From Actinidia chinensis (lineage: Eukaryota; Streptophyta; Magnoliopsida; Ericales; Actinidiaceae): a DNA stretch of 17,500 nucleotides. Shown piece after piece: positions 1 through 9,004 of the stretch; position 1 is the first letter of the stretch; every line of letters begins with the position of its first letter. The notes under the pieces were generated by a model, which ran no database searches, had not been told where the DNA came from, and saw nothing but the letters and a program-made list of their open reading frames with translations. Location: contig VIGQ01000784.1 of assembly GCA_009663005.1 (NCBI GenBank), positions 12,501 through 30,000 of the forward strand, written 5' to 3'. The position numbers and the translations under genes were made by a program.

Positions 1-1594
1 AATTAGAAAGCCGAAGGTAAATGAAACCAGATAAAAAGAGTTTGTGACTGCTGATATAGATTCTCTCTCTTTTCACTTGATGAGATTGTTTATATATAAA
101 AAAAAAGCGAAAATGTCTCTAATAAATGCATTTTGATGATATTCCATCTATTAATGCTTGTGGTTTAGTGATTGGTTGCCTTCATAATGTCCACCAGTCT
201 CAAGATCAAATTCCCTCCGCACATCGAAGTCATATTTTTGACAATGACGAACCCATCTCCAACCACTAGGCCAACCCCAGTGCCACCTGCTCAAACCCAT
301 TTTAGAAATGGGTCCATACAGCTGAACCGAATTACTACCCGCTTGTGAATATGGGTCGGGTTGTAAACAAGCGGATAGGGCAGGTTAATGCATTCGGGCG
401 GGTTTTCCAGCCATAAATGTTCCTACTGGTTGTTCCATTGTCCTTATATCTATTTCACATTTGGTTTGACAAGTTTCTTGTCCATGTCTTTTTATGTATA
501 AATAGGGACATGTTAGAAATAGTGTTACTACTAAAAATATTTGGTATCGTGATTCTAATGAATTCCATTCGCTCCGGTTACGGTAACCCAAGTTTCAATT
601 TTATGATCAGCTTGTTCTCTACTTTTTAAGCTTGGCTGATCGAATTCGAGAATTGTAATGATCTATGTTAGGAAGGCAGGTATTCATCATAATTATTTTG
701 TAAGATGTAATTCAATCTGATGTCTGTGATACATCTCATCTAAGTTAGTCCACCATCTCTTTTACAATGCAGTCAATGACGCATCTTGACTGCTGCAATT
801 TTGGATTGATCTATTATCTCATTGCTCCTATGTCCGTTAAAAATTTTAATCGAATTTTACCCCCTTTATTAGACAATCATTGATGTATATAGTGGGTTTG
901 GCCCTGATAACAAAGCTCAAGTTCTCTGGGAAAGAGTTATTTGTGCAGTATTACTGGTATGGTTGCAAAGGAATTTTATAATATTTGAGGGCAAAACGAA
1001 AGAAATTTCAGGTTTATGGGACAATATCCATTTCTTCATGTCGTTTTGGGGTTTCTTGTCCTTTAAGTGAGGGGACGCTGTTGTTTCTTTATTTGTAGAG
1101 ATTTTGAGGCTGTCCGCGACATATTGTTTTGATATTTTCCCTTTCTTGTTTACTTCCATAGTTTGGGTGGACTTCTTGCTTCCACTCTTGGTATTTTTTT
1201 TGTCCCTTTTCGTTATAATTTCTTTGTTGCTGATGTGGCTCCTCTATTGTCATAATTGTAAAAACTGTCTCTGATATAATGTTTTATACGAAGTTGAGAG
1301 TTTGGCTTTGCTTGCTATCTTTATAAGAATGATGAAAGGGGAAACCGTAAGGTGTTCGTTTCCATCTATGTGTGGAGTGTCAAATTCTTAGGCATAACTG
1401 ATAATATAACCTATGACTATATGGGAACTAAAATTCATAGAGCCATAGTAATGAAGTCGTCGGCGTTCTTTTCTTGTTTGACTCTACCTTTTCATAGTCC
1501 CCCTTGGTGCGTGTTTGTCAATCGGGATTAAGTTAACTTTAACGGTCGGCACATACCTATGGAAGTTACTACGCCTTAAGCTTTCCCCTTATTC
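1..1594 (+). other. Intron of locus A (3' part), duplicated in locus B
   Basis: No exon could be recognised here. By comparison with locus B, where the matching sequence (15095-16684) separates the beta-sandwich exons at 13732-13806 and 16685-16763, this is the 3' part of one long intron. It contains an ACCCATTT/AAATGGGT inverted repeat (8-bp arms, 3-bp loop) near 297-315, a possible tRNA-like block on the minus strand near 221-273, and a strongly conserved block at about 840-1180. Short open frames here are not preserved in the other arm. Confidence 0.7.
221..273 (-). mobile_element. Possible tRNA-like (SINE-type) internal promoter relic, copy A
   Basis: On the minus strand, TGGCCTAGTGG (complement of 263-273) matches the tRNA A-box consensus TRGYNNARNGG. 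The B-box core TTCGA (complement of 224-228) lies downstream at about the spacing seen in tRNAs. Only that core of the B box is conserved. There is no clear A-rich or T-rich tail and no target-site duplication. The arrangement recurs in the other arm at 15314-15362. It could be a relic of a tRNA-derived SINE or a chance match. Confidence 0.3.
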
Positions 1595-1670
1595 AATTAC
1601 TGCGATAAACATTATGGTTAACTTTGAAGCATGATGACAAGCTACCAGATGGTGCCAATGCGCTTTTCAG
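1595..1670 (+). pseudogene. SEC24C: Locus A SEC24C exon: beta-sandwich segment, frameshifted
   Basis: This block matches the exon at 16685-16763, which reads IDCDKTLMVTLKDDDKLPDG in one frame. Copy A is 3 to 4 bases shorter overall. It shows separate 1-base losses in the AAAA, TTAATGG, CCAAATG and TTTTT runs and one gained T in GGTTAAC. The stretch from 1624 is open and reads KHDDKLPDGANALF, so the frame slips near the 3' end. The acceptor AG present in copy B (GCAG) is TTCA here, while the donor GTACAC at 1671 is kept. Confidence 0.85.
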
Positions 1671-1825
1671 GTACACAACATTTCTATTATTTTTACTTTA
1701 CGGGATCTTTATTTTGGTTTTTGGCATCTTCATTCTGGCACCTTTTACTGAACGACTAATAGTATTCTTTGTTTTGTATGAGAATTGCTGTCATTTTAAT
1801 ATCATCTTTTTTTTTTTGTCCAGTG

Positions 1826-1974
1826 TGGCTCTTCTTTACACAACAATTTTACGGCCATAAAAAATTCGATGTTTTCTTCTACGTTTTATCCCTGCCATGC
1901 ACAAGTGTGTCTAAGTAATCTGTTTCGCTCATCCTGACTTAGACACACATTCGCTGTTTCTTGAGCAAGGTAGT
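1826..1974 (+). pseudogene. SEC24C: Locus A SEC24C exon: beta-sandwich/helical junction, frameshifted
   Basis: After a T-rich tract and the acceptor TGTCCAG, the sequence reads VALLYTTI, then breaks in an expanded T run and reaches an in-frame TAA. In other frames it continues with the family stretches for LSLPCT, NLFR, DLDT and CFL.Q, ending at AGCAAG followed by GTAGTTG. These are the SEC24 signatures around the end of the beta-sandwich and the start of the helical domain. Compared with 16906-17047, each copy has its own lesions: A has extra bases in homopolymers, while B has lost the acceptor G. Confidence 0.85.
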
Positions 1975-2228
1975 TGATTATGATATATTACTGCTCTGGC
2001 CTTCTTTAGTTAATAAGTCTCCTGTTGGTTCAGCAATCCCCTGTGATCTTTCTTTTTACCTTACCCTGGATTCACTGTATTTATTAGTGTTGCGGTGCCT
2101 CTTTCTATGCCAACATTTTTCTTTCCAGTTATAAACGATGCAAATATGTTCCCCCGTTATGTTGTGTTTACAATAAAACACTGATCAACATATCTTATTT
2201 GTACCTAATACCTGTATGCGGCAATGAA

Positions 2229-2410
2229 ATTCCTTCAATAAATCCACTCTCACTATTCCGGGAACAGTATTGAAATCCTTTGCATCAACATCCTGCACGC
2301 CACCTGTAAATTTTTGTGCTACATTATCATCGTCTGGACAACTTGTCCTTCCCAAGGCACTTAAACTTCTAAACTTCTCCCTCTATACACCCTCGGTATT
2401 TACTTATGCT
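2229..2410 (+). pseudogene. SEC24C: Locus A SEC24C exon: helical domain, frameshifted
   Basis: The translation, switching frames, gives NEIPS, then cysteine/isoleucine-rich residues equivalent to CINILH, then KF-CAT-SSSGQL-LP-ALKLL and SLYTLG. This matches the SEC24B/C helical-domain segment ending in LPLYTLA. At least four frame changes are needed, and a short duplication (ttaaacttctaaacttctcc at 2361-2380) sits in the ALKLL codons. Copy B (17288-17470) has different breaks. Confidence 0.82.
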
Positions 2411-3257
2411 TATAATTCCACATTATATGATTCATTGTTGTAAATTATTTTCACGTTTTTTCAGACTGCCTTGATGTTACTGGCTATTAAGGATATGAAT
2501 GGATATATGAAAACGATTCAAGTCCATAGTTGATCTTATCTGATCATTAAACGTAATTAGAAAATTTCATCAAAACAACTTTAATATGCATAGTGGTATT
2601 TGACAGCGCGGATAAAGAAGAGAGAATATTATATGTAAGCAAGTATGAAATTTCATTTCCCAGTGCGGTTATATAAGCTAAAATGCATTAGCATTTTGAC
2701 AGGTAAGATGTTGACCCCTCCTTGAGTCTTTTAATTGGGGAAATGCCCAAAGCTGAATTTTGTTAAGAATTAAAAAAAAAAAATGTCAACACTGAAGGTA
2801 GAAGTGGCAAACACGTATACTTATTGCAGCATTGTTGTATTTGAGAAATACTGAAAAGTGCTATCTACGAGTTCTTGTCAGGCCCTCTGGTTTTATTTAG
2901 CTATCAGATCTCCAGTGCTGAACATGCAATCTCTCCATTTAGTTAGAATATGCCTGCACAATTTTGTCCTTATAGGTTTGGTTGTTTGCTCTGATGCTAA
3001 TTGAACTTGTAGTTCATTTTTTCAGGGATGGGTTTGCTTTTCTTTTTCTTTTTTCTTCTTTTTTGTGGGGGGTCCTGTGTGCTTTATTATTGGTGGGAGT
3101 ACTATTTTTGTTTGTCCCCTTTTCCGGTGATTGGCATTTCTAAAATTTTCATAGCATATGGTTTGTCATCTCCTATTGGTACAAAATTAACTCTTGAAAA
3201 TCTCCTTTTATTGAGGATGTTGTTATTTTCCCTTTTATGACTTTCTTTCTTATTCTA
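2411..3257 (+). other. Intron of locus A
   Basis: No coding sequence was recognised between the helical exon and the exon at 3258. The stretch holds a perfect 7-bp inverted repeat, AAAATGC-atta-GCATTTT at 2680-2697, and a long pyrimidine tract at about 3035-3066. A 70-codon open frame at 3028-3240 is pyrimidine-tract sequence of very biased composition (phenylalanine/leucine-rich) and was not called as a gene. Confidence 0.6.
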
Positions 3258-3406
3258 GTTAGGTTTGGTTACAAAGTAACAGGTTTACGAACTGATGGAC
3301 CAATCGATGAAGGTCCTTTTGGATCAATTAATGTTCTTCTCTTTCACCTTCTCAGTTCGCACCCACTGGTGTACCCAGGATGAGGCCATTCATGACTTCC
3401 TCGAAG
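3258..3406 (+). pseudogene. SEC24C: Locus A SEC24C exon: helical domain, frameshifted
   Basis: After the acceptor TTCTAG (ends 3257), the sequence reads TGLRTDGPIDE. One extra or missing base then shifts the frame before the equivalents of SFWIN, PLVYPRM and the IHDFLE stretch. The donor GTGACT begins at 3407. In plant SEC24B/C proteins this corresponds to the ..LRTDGRIDDRSFWIN..VYPRM.. segment between the helical and gelsolin-like domains. The substitution in P-I-D-E is conservative with respect to the family, while the frame breaks are not tolerable in a functional gene. Confidence 0.87.
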
Positions 3407-3479
3407 GTGACTGAAATGTATCATTGTGACTGTTCTTTTTTTGTGATCCTAATATTCTTGAGGTGTTTACTGCCACATT

Positions 3480-3665
3480 GATAAGGTGGCTGGACTCTAT
3501 CTCCTCAGCTACCCAACTTACCACAGTGACATGTTGTGATGAGGGAATTTATCTTCTCGAGAATGGGGAGGATTGTTTATTCCATTGGGAACTCTGTGGG
3601 AACCCAATTCAGCACGGCAACTGTTTTGGATTTCTCGCTGATGAAATTCCAACTCATGTGTTTCA
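3480..3665 (+). pseudogene. SEC24C: Locus A SEC24C exon: gelsolin-like domain, mostly open
   Basis: An open stretch reads CDEGIYLLENGEDCLFHWE and then ADEIPTHV, matching the SEC24 gelsolin-like segment EGIYLLENGEDGL..IGNS..EIP.QFV. Within it, IGNSVGTQF is readable only in another frame (TTGGGAACTCTGTGGGAACC), so compensating indels flank this part. The 5' boundary is uncertain: CTCCTCAG at about 3502-3509 and an upstream AG near 3460 are both possible acceptors. Its apparently intact 80-codon frame is partly accidental. Confidence 0.85.
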
Positions 3666-4145
3666 TTTGCTTAGAAGTCCCACTGTCTTTTCAAATGTAG
3701 AATAGCATTTCTGCTATATGTCTCTTTATGCGTTGTCAGGGGAGAATACATGTGTCCTAGTTCGTGAAATTTGAGACCTGAACTTGACTGACAGCACTAA
3801 CTGTTGTTTGTTGATTTGCTCACATATATGGGTCCATTATAGGATAGGATTGATCAGTAGCATGTAATGCAATTTATTTTTTCTAATTCTATGCTGCTTT
3901 CTTAAACGGAACCCTCGGTGATGCATGGAAAAGTTTAATTGATAAATGCTTGAAGACCTGGGGATGCAGATTTTCTTCGGGGCAATTTAATATATGATTA
4001 TAGAGTTGTTTATGTTATAATTTAATTATGTTTCTGTCATTATATCTAAACATGACAAGATCGCAATGTAAGTGTGGGGTCGTCATATTTAATAGTTGCT
4101 GGTATGCTTGATGTACTTGTGCATTAATGATCTTTTCTTGCTCAG
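3666..4145 (+). other. Intron of locus A
   Basis: AT-rich sequence between the gelsolin-like exon and the short FVL.QYD exon. It ends in a CTCAG acceptor at 4145. I see no coding block, repeat or structured element in it. Confidence 0.55.
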
Positions 4146-4189
4146 TTCGTACTTGCAGCAGTATGATATCCATTTCTGTAAGAAGTTAC
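4146..4189 (+). pseudogene. SEC24C: Locus A SEC24C exon: short FVLQQYD exon, frameshifted
   Basis: Between the acceptor CTCAG and a GTATGATG donor, the 44-base block encodes F-V-L and then, after a one-base slip, Q-Q-Y-D and K-K-L. This corresponds to the family segment QFVLQQYDNPLSKKL. The block is very short, so the call depends on its position between the gelsolin-like exon and the next exon. Confidence 0.75.
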
Positions 4190-4390
4190 GTATGATGTGT
4201 AATGAGTAGGCGTCCCCCAAAGATGTTCCGACCTTTTCGGTATGTCGCTTATCTTCATGAAAATTGGTCTTTGTACAGCGGCGATCTTAATAGTGTTTCT
4301 TATAAAACTATAAATTGAAGTTTAATTTCTATTGTTCATTTGGTCACCTATTCCTTAGTAAGCCTGCATATTTCATCGTTCTTTGGGCAG

Positions 4391-4470
4391 GCCTTAAATC
4401 GTGCAAGAAAGGAGATTCATCATCAGTGTTATTCATATCTTCAGCACATAGTTAGGGACTTAATGAAGGA
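4391..4470 (+). pseudogene. SEC24C: Locus A SEC24C exon: penultimate exon
   Basis: After GGGCAG the block reads ALNRARKEIHHQCYSYLQ in a single open frame. This matches the family segment ND.VNEIRRQRCSYLR. It continues as HIVRDLMKD, where the family has a Lys/Cys-rich K.KLCKKGD stretch. There is no clear GT at the expected 3' end (ACATATGC follows), so the donor is either mutated or misplaced. Confidence 0.78.
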
Positions 4471-5247
4471 CATATGCTAATATCTTTTCTTATCCTTTTT
4501 ACGCATTGTACTATGTCACCGCTAGAATGCAAGCCTGTTCTAGCTACGGTCGAGCTGAAAATAAATATAGTTGTTGGGGTCGGGCCCTTCTCTATAATTG
4601 ATATTCTTCTCTTCTGCGCTGCTCACCTATTCCTTATCTCTGCATATTCTTCTTCTACGCGTCAGCGCTCTGTAGCAGGCGATTTGTCTCACTTTCACTC
4701 CTCTCTCGTCCAGCGATGTATATCGCCTCTGTTCACAGTGGTGTACTTGTTTATCTTCATTATGTGCTGCTCTTACACCATATGAGAGCACATGTACCTG
4801 GAACCACAATACTAGAATCGGATCAATCTTTTTACAAGCCCGTTTGTATTATGGAAATTTTTTCCACATTACCAAGATTTCTTTTATGAGGATATCGTCA
4901 TCTCCTCTATTAAACTTGCTAGGTATTACTTCCGTGTTATTAGTACTGTTCCTTCTCTGACTCTGTTATTAATATCCGTAGTTATTTATTTATAGAAGAT
5001 TATTTTTTGAGTAGCCTACTGTTATAATTGTCGACATCTTTGCATAATCAACACTTGCCATGGCAATTGGTTAAGATTGTTCTCATATGTTTGTGCTTAC
5101 GCTTTCATTGTGGTTTTGTTGTCATCCCAGGCTATCCTTGCATTCAGAAACCCTTTTCATAACTTGATACTACGTACTTAGAATTCCTTCGAGGCTGTGT
5201 TTACATTTTTTTTGGCTTCACTCAGTTTTTTTCTGATTTATTTCCAG
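4471..5247 (+). other. Last intron of locus A
   Basis: This separates the penultimate and last exons and ends with TTTCCAG at 5247. A 103-codon open frame at 4474-4785 overlaps it. I rejected that frame as a gene because its codons resemble no family and it sits inside a SEC24C intron. A GC-richer patch at about 4655-4745 contains the small hairpin GCGAT-gtat-ATCGC. Confidence 0.6.
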
Positions 5248-5353
5248 GAATGTTATTCTTTCTTTAATGGTCAAGAACAGACTCGAGTGGTCTCTCGTAA
5301 CAGTTGATTTTGGTACATTCCACCGGCAGATTCACAATAAATGCAGTGGATAG
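5248..5353 (+). pseudogene. SEC24C: Locus A SEC24C last exon and stop
   Basis: The exon opens GMLFF, slips frame, then reads MVKNRLEW and VDFGTFHRQIHNKCSG before TAG at 5351-5353. Plant SEC24B/C proteins end with GMLFFS.MVED...SYVEFLVHIHRQI..KM, so both the motif order and the stop position fit the true C-terminus. The substitution of acidic and tyrosine residues in the middle follows from frame slips. No canonical AATAAA lies close after the stop; the one at 5337 is inside the coding part. Confidence 0.88.
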
Positions 5354-7390
5354 AAACCAGGTGTCTGTCCGTTCCATAATTTCAATTAGCCATTTTCTTC
5401 TAGGCGGGCAAACTCGGCGATCAAGGCGAGTGGGAAGGAAAAGTAATTCTTGCCAGTAGAGTCCCAATGGGTTAATTCTTTTTGTGACAAAGTGCGAGCT
5501 GAGCAACAGTTCTGCAATAAGAGGTTTGTGTTACAGTATTAAACTTGAGGTCGCCACCTGAAATGGATAGAAAGCATACTATCTATACTTATCCTTTAAA
5601 TTTTATTAGGAAGTATCAAATGTGTGTCCGAGTTTTGACAGTTTTTGTATATTGAGAATCATATTAAGACATTCAATTTTTGAAGGTATTGGCTGGAATT
5701 TTAGAAGAATCTGAACCATGATCATTTTCGAATTTAAACAGAAGTTGAGAATTTGATTAAATCAATAACCTTATATAGAAAAATATATAGAAGTTTGAGA
5801 AAAGCTGTACCAAATGAAAGTGGGGCCTGAGATGAGAGGGTAAGCGCTCTTCGAGAAAACTAAGCCATATAGAGGTGAGATGAGAGAGTAATCGTTAAAG
5901 TTGGGTACCATGTGAATCTAAAGCCGGGTGTCCTGATAGAATCTTGATCGACGGATTCAATTTCATTGACCAAATGCTGTCTAGCACTTGTCCTCCAACT
6001 TCCAATCCATTTTTACCATTTTTTTATAAAATCAAAACTTTATTATTCCAAAGTTTGGACTAATAAATAGGCCTTTGAATTAAAGTTCTTGTATATGTTT
6101 ATTTATTACTTGATCTTACACATATAGTAAATTAGAATGATTAATTTTGCAATTGAAAATTTTTTTGATCCAAGTTCAAAAATTGGTAGCATTGTTGTAT
6201 TTCTATAATAACGTTTTTTATATTTTTTATATTTTTAATACCTTTTTAATTCTACTTTTACTTTTTTTTTGTCAAAAATAAAAGGATTTTATTGGTTGTA
6301 TAAAAAGAATAAAAGGATTTATTTTTTTTATATTATTTTTATATAAAAAGAATAAATTGATTAATATCCGATTCCTACTCTCATTGTATTTTTGTTTATT
6401 GTCTCTTCATTAGATGCCAATGTTTTTTTATCTATGGATTGGATTAAGGCATTCTTTTCTCCCCTCTCACTATTTTGTCTTATGGACAAAATTAGCCTAG
6501 AAAAAAAAATATTATGTTTGCCCCCATAGACAAATTAAACTATATATTTTTAACTTTAACAAATCAAAATATAGAGTTTTAATCAGTCATAATTAAAAGT
6601 AATCCGTCAAATTTTCGATTCACTTAGGAGTGACAAAATCAATTCAGTTGAAAACTGGCATTGTTCAATGTTTTCTATCTTCCCTAATAATCAATTTTAT
6701 GACTTATTTTTAAGAAAAACAAGTTTTAAAAATGACATAAATTAGGTGTAGAGAAGGTTGCATTTCATCGCATATAAAAAAATTTATAGCTTTATTAGGG
6801 CTTAAGACCTAGTGGGGTTATTTGTTTTTTAATTTTTCAATTTTATTTTTAATGCTTTTTTTTGTTTGATCAAAAAATATACTTTGATCCATCTCGACGG
6901 AGAAGAGTCTAAAAATATAAAAAAAATTCATCTAATTTTAAAAAAAAAGTTCATTAAGTTTATTTTTTTATCCCAAGAAACCATCTAAAATTATTTTTTT
7001 TAAGTTATAAAAAAAATTATATTTCAGCCCTCTGGTCGAGAGAAATCGAAAAAATATAAAATTTGAATCAAATAACAAAAAAATTAACTAAAAACAAAAA
7101 AAATCGAAACTGTGGAACCCAAAAAATAAAAAAAAACTCATATATCCCAAATGACCTAAGCGAAAAACATCAAATAATGTTACTTTTTAAAGTTCAGTAA
7201 TATATTACATCCTTTTATACGCAAATCACTTTATGGAAGGTTAAAAAATGAAATAAGAGAAAAATTATTTAAGTAATTTAAATCTATGAACTCAAACTAT
7301 ATAATCAAAACAAAATGGGTGTGAAAAATTATATAATTGCGGAAATTCTTCATTTGTATTTGAAAAACAGGAAGCCAATATATCTATCTT
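5354..7390. other. AT-rich spacer between loci A and B
   Basis: The first roughly 170 bases may be the 3' UTR of locus A. From about 5990 the sequence becomes very AT-rich, with many A and T homopolymers of 6-10 and words such as ataaaaagaataaa repeated at about 6300-6355. No ORF, RNA gene or transposon ends were recognised. The segment fits intergenic DNA, or a matrix-attachment-like AT-rich tract, between two tandem genes. Confidence 0.6.
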
Positions 7391-8200
7391 GTGCGCGAGA
7401 CAAATAAGGAAGGTTTTAAGAGGAGGAGAGAGAGAGAGACAGAACGGACATTGTTGAGAGGAGAAGAGAAGAAACGGAGGCACGAGACGGAGAGAAACAG
7501 GAACGGAAAAAAATGGTTGAGAGAGAGAGAGGAGGATCAAGAAGCGGGAACATGCTGTCAACCCTCAAAAACGTTTTACTTTCTTCATATAAGGAAAGAA
7601 ATCGGTTTCATAAAACAAATCAAATCTTATTCGGATCGAGTTTGTTGAGAGAGAGGACGGAGGATCAAGAAGCGGGAACAGAAGTCAACGCCTCAAAACC
7701 GTTTCTACTTTCTTCAAATAAGAAAGAACTCAATTTCATCAAATCAATCTAATCTATTGGATCTGAGCAGGGATTCTCACGGCTCTGTATAAGAGAGAGA
7801 GTAGAATGAGTGGAATGAGAGAGATAGAGAGCAATTTAGTGCAAGAAGAAGCCAGAAGGGCCACTCGAAGCAAGGTCCTGTGCGAATCTCTCTCTCTCCG
7901 TTCTTCTACAAATGCACATTTGTTCGTACACTACTACTCGTTTTATGTAACTAGCTTTGGAAGATTGCAAATAAAAGCTCGTTTTACGTTTTTCCTGTTT
8001 GATTTACAGTGTCACCAGTTCAATTTTGAAGAATGCTCGGTGTGGATGGCCAGAATTGGTAATGAATTACAAGGTTCGTTTTAGTTTCGGAAGATTGCAT
8101 TTGTGGCACTGTTCAAAAACCAGCCTGTCAAAACCGTTTAAGGGACGAGTACAGAGGACAGGCTGTCAAACCGAGGAAATAAATCGATGAAGAGACTTGG
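7391..8200 (+). promoter_or_regulatory. GA-rich segment, possible 5' UTR/promoter-proximal region of locus B
   Basis: Composition changes abruptly from AT-rich to purine-rich, with several GAGAGA runs (7421-7440, 7515-7535, 7645-7655, 7790-7800, 7816-7831). CT/GA-rich tracts are common in plant 5' UTRs. The segment also holds TATATCTATC near 7379, a CT run near 7888-7899 and a downstream ATG at 7806 that opens MSGMREIESNLVQEEARRAT. I do not recognise that reading, nor the AG-flanked block CHQFNFEECSVW at about 8008-8045. No SEC24 N-terminal motif is seen, so the link to locus B is by position only. Confidence 0.4.
7517..7768 (+). repeat. 128-bp tandem duplication, two diverged units
   Basis: Unit 1 starts at 7517 and unit 2 at 7645. 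Both begin TTGAGAGAGAG and share GGAGGATCAAGAAGCGGGAA, then a (g)TCAAC-CTCAAAA-CG-TTT block, then TACTTTCTTCA-ATAAG and a TTTCAT-AAA-CAAT run. Unit identity is roughly 75-80 percent by eye with several small indels. A shorter echo of the CTGTCAAAACCGTTT word occurs at about 8126-8140 and again near 8160. The repeat lies in the GA-rich segment upstream of locus B. Confidence 0.9.
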
Positions 8201-8801
8201 CGAATCAGTTACCATTTTACATGGTTCTCCTTTCAAGTGACGATAAAGCAGGCGTTTTGCATTTTGAAAGGTGATTGATCAACTGCAATGGTCCTGTTGG
8301 TTTTATTTATTTATTTATTTATTTTTGGTCAATGAAAAGCTGTGGATGGACTGTTCTACGTGTCTGCATCGAAGTTTATTTGATTTCTAGGACCTTGTTG
8401 AGGTGAATTATCTGGCAATTTTAAACAGCCATTGACTATCTGATATTGTAAAATGGTATAGCTTGCCGTGCCTTCTGGTCTGGGTCTTGGTCCATATGTT
8501 ATTTGCTTTGGCTTGGTTGTACGAATTGTAGAAAAAAAATCATCTGGTTAAGTTGAAGAGGCCTGCAAGGAACCTTATCACTGAACGCCGAAAACCCAAA
8601 CCCAATTGAAGGTGGTTTAAATTGTATTAAACTTATAAATCTCTCTTTACACTTTGGTTTTTTTGACACTCCAGAATTTATTTTTCAGTGCTAAATAATT
8701 AGCAGAAAAATTACAGTACTTGATTTTCATTTTATTGAACACCTCATCTGTCTAAGAAGCAAGTTGTAGGTCACCGGCATACTTTATTTTCATCCTTTCC
8801 A
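8201..8801 (+). other. Unassigned sequence upstream of first recognisable locus B exon
   Basis: If locus B had a complete gene, the zinc-finger and early trunk exons should lie here or further upstream. I looked for the Cys-X2-Cys pairs and the ERPELCRGTVEF and YFFLIDVS motifs in the + frames and did not find them. The stretch contains a (TTTA)n run at 8301-8326 and otherwise resembles intron. Confidence 0.5.
8301..8326 (+). repeat. (TTTA)n microsatellite
   Basis: About six consecutive TTTA/ATTT units lie in intron-like sequence. This is an ordinary tetranucleotide microsatellite. Confidence 0.95.
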
Positions 8802-8841
8802 GCTGGATCCAGGCCAAATTGTATTGGGGACATTCGGTTTT
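8802..8841 (+). pseudogene. SEC24C: Locus B SEC24C exon fragment (tentative): GPR..ATFD region
   Basis: After TTTCCAG, the bases align loosely with codons for the family stretch LPEGPRTMVGIATFD: GGATCCAGG would give GSR and GGGACATTCGG would give GTFG. It lies directly upstream of the PLM exon, as expected. The match is short and interrupted, so it may be chance. Confidence 0.35.
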
Positions 8842-9004
8842 GTTACTGATATATTTCTTTGATCATGTACTGTGGTGAGGTAATGCTCACCTAACATCAT
8901 GTCTTGGTATCCGATGTAACAACGCTCAAAAATAAAGATGGAGTGCAGAACAAATGGCTTGAAATGTATTTTCATGGATGCTTATTTTTGTTCTTGAATC
9001 ATTT

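Larger units (their letters stand above)
1..2425 (+). repeat. Upstream arm of a long direct repeat (partner 15095-17490)
   Basis: This stretch aligns end to end with 15095-17490 in the same orientation. Anchors shared by both arms include ttccctccgcacatcgaagt at 211 and 15301, a long block around the word tgggaaagagtt near 930 and 16005, and ctctatacaccctcgg at 2381 and 17440. The offset falls from 15,090 to 15,059 bp along the alignment, so indels have accumulated. The repeat spans intron as well as exon sequence, which marks it as a segmental (tandem gene) duplication rather than a retrocopy. It runs off the left edge of the window, so its true start is unknown. Differences between arms are a mix of substitutions and many 1-base indels. 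Confidence 0.95.
1595..5353 (+). pseudogene. SEC24C: Locus A: SEC24C-like COPII coat gene, 3' part, frame-broken
   Basis: SEC24 pairs with SEC23 in the COPII inner coat and selects cargo for ER-to-Golgi vesicles. Eight exon-like blocks follow in family order. 1595-1670 is beta-sandwich, 1826-1974 runs from beta-sandwich to helical, and 2229-2410 is helical. 3258-3406 carries the ..RTDGPIDE..VYPRM stretch, 3480-3665 is gelsolin-like with EGIYLLENGED, and 4146-4189 carries FVL.QYD. 4391-4470 carries the RKEIHHQCYSYL stretch and 5248-5353 is the C-terminus, RQIHNK then TAG. Most blocks are bounded by plausible AG acceptors and GT donors. Nearly all carry frame-breaking 1- or 2-base indels, and the acceptor of the first block is lost (TTCA where copy B has GCAG). 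Upstream exons lie outside the window. It is either a pseudogene or a functional gene obscured by assembly errors. Assignment to the SEC24B/C clade rather than SEC24A rests on the IDCDK.LMVTLK and LPLYTLG motifs. Confidence 0.85.

Noticed and set aside
1624..1860. 78-codon + strand open frame spanning two exons and the intron between them
   Set aside because: It reads KHDDKLPDGAN from one SEC24C exon, then through the intron, then VALLYTTI from the next. It is accidental read-through, not a separate gene.
4474..4785. 103-codon open frame on the + strand
   Set aside because: It lies in the last intron of locus A, between the penultimate exon and the exon starting at 5248. It shows no family motif.
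5264..5506. 80-codon minus-strand open frame
   Set aside because: It is antisense to the last SEC24C exon, whose + strand motif RQIHNK and stop codon explain the conservation.
5990..7300. Very AT-rich tract considered as an organelle insertion or replication origin
   Set aside because: No organellar gene words, no iterated origin boxes and no sharp borders. Ordinary AT-rich intergenic DNA is sufficient.
7391..7752. Lys/Arg/Glu-rich open frames in the GA-rich segment
   Set aside because: The composition simply reflects GAGAGA and GGAGAA repeats. The frames do not survive between the two 128-bp tandem units.
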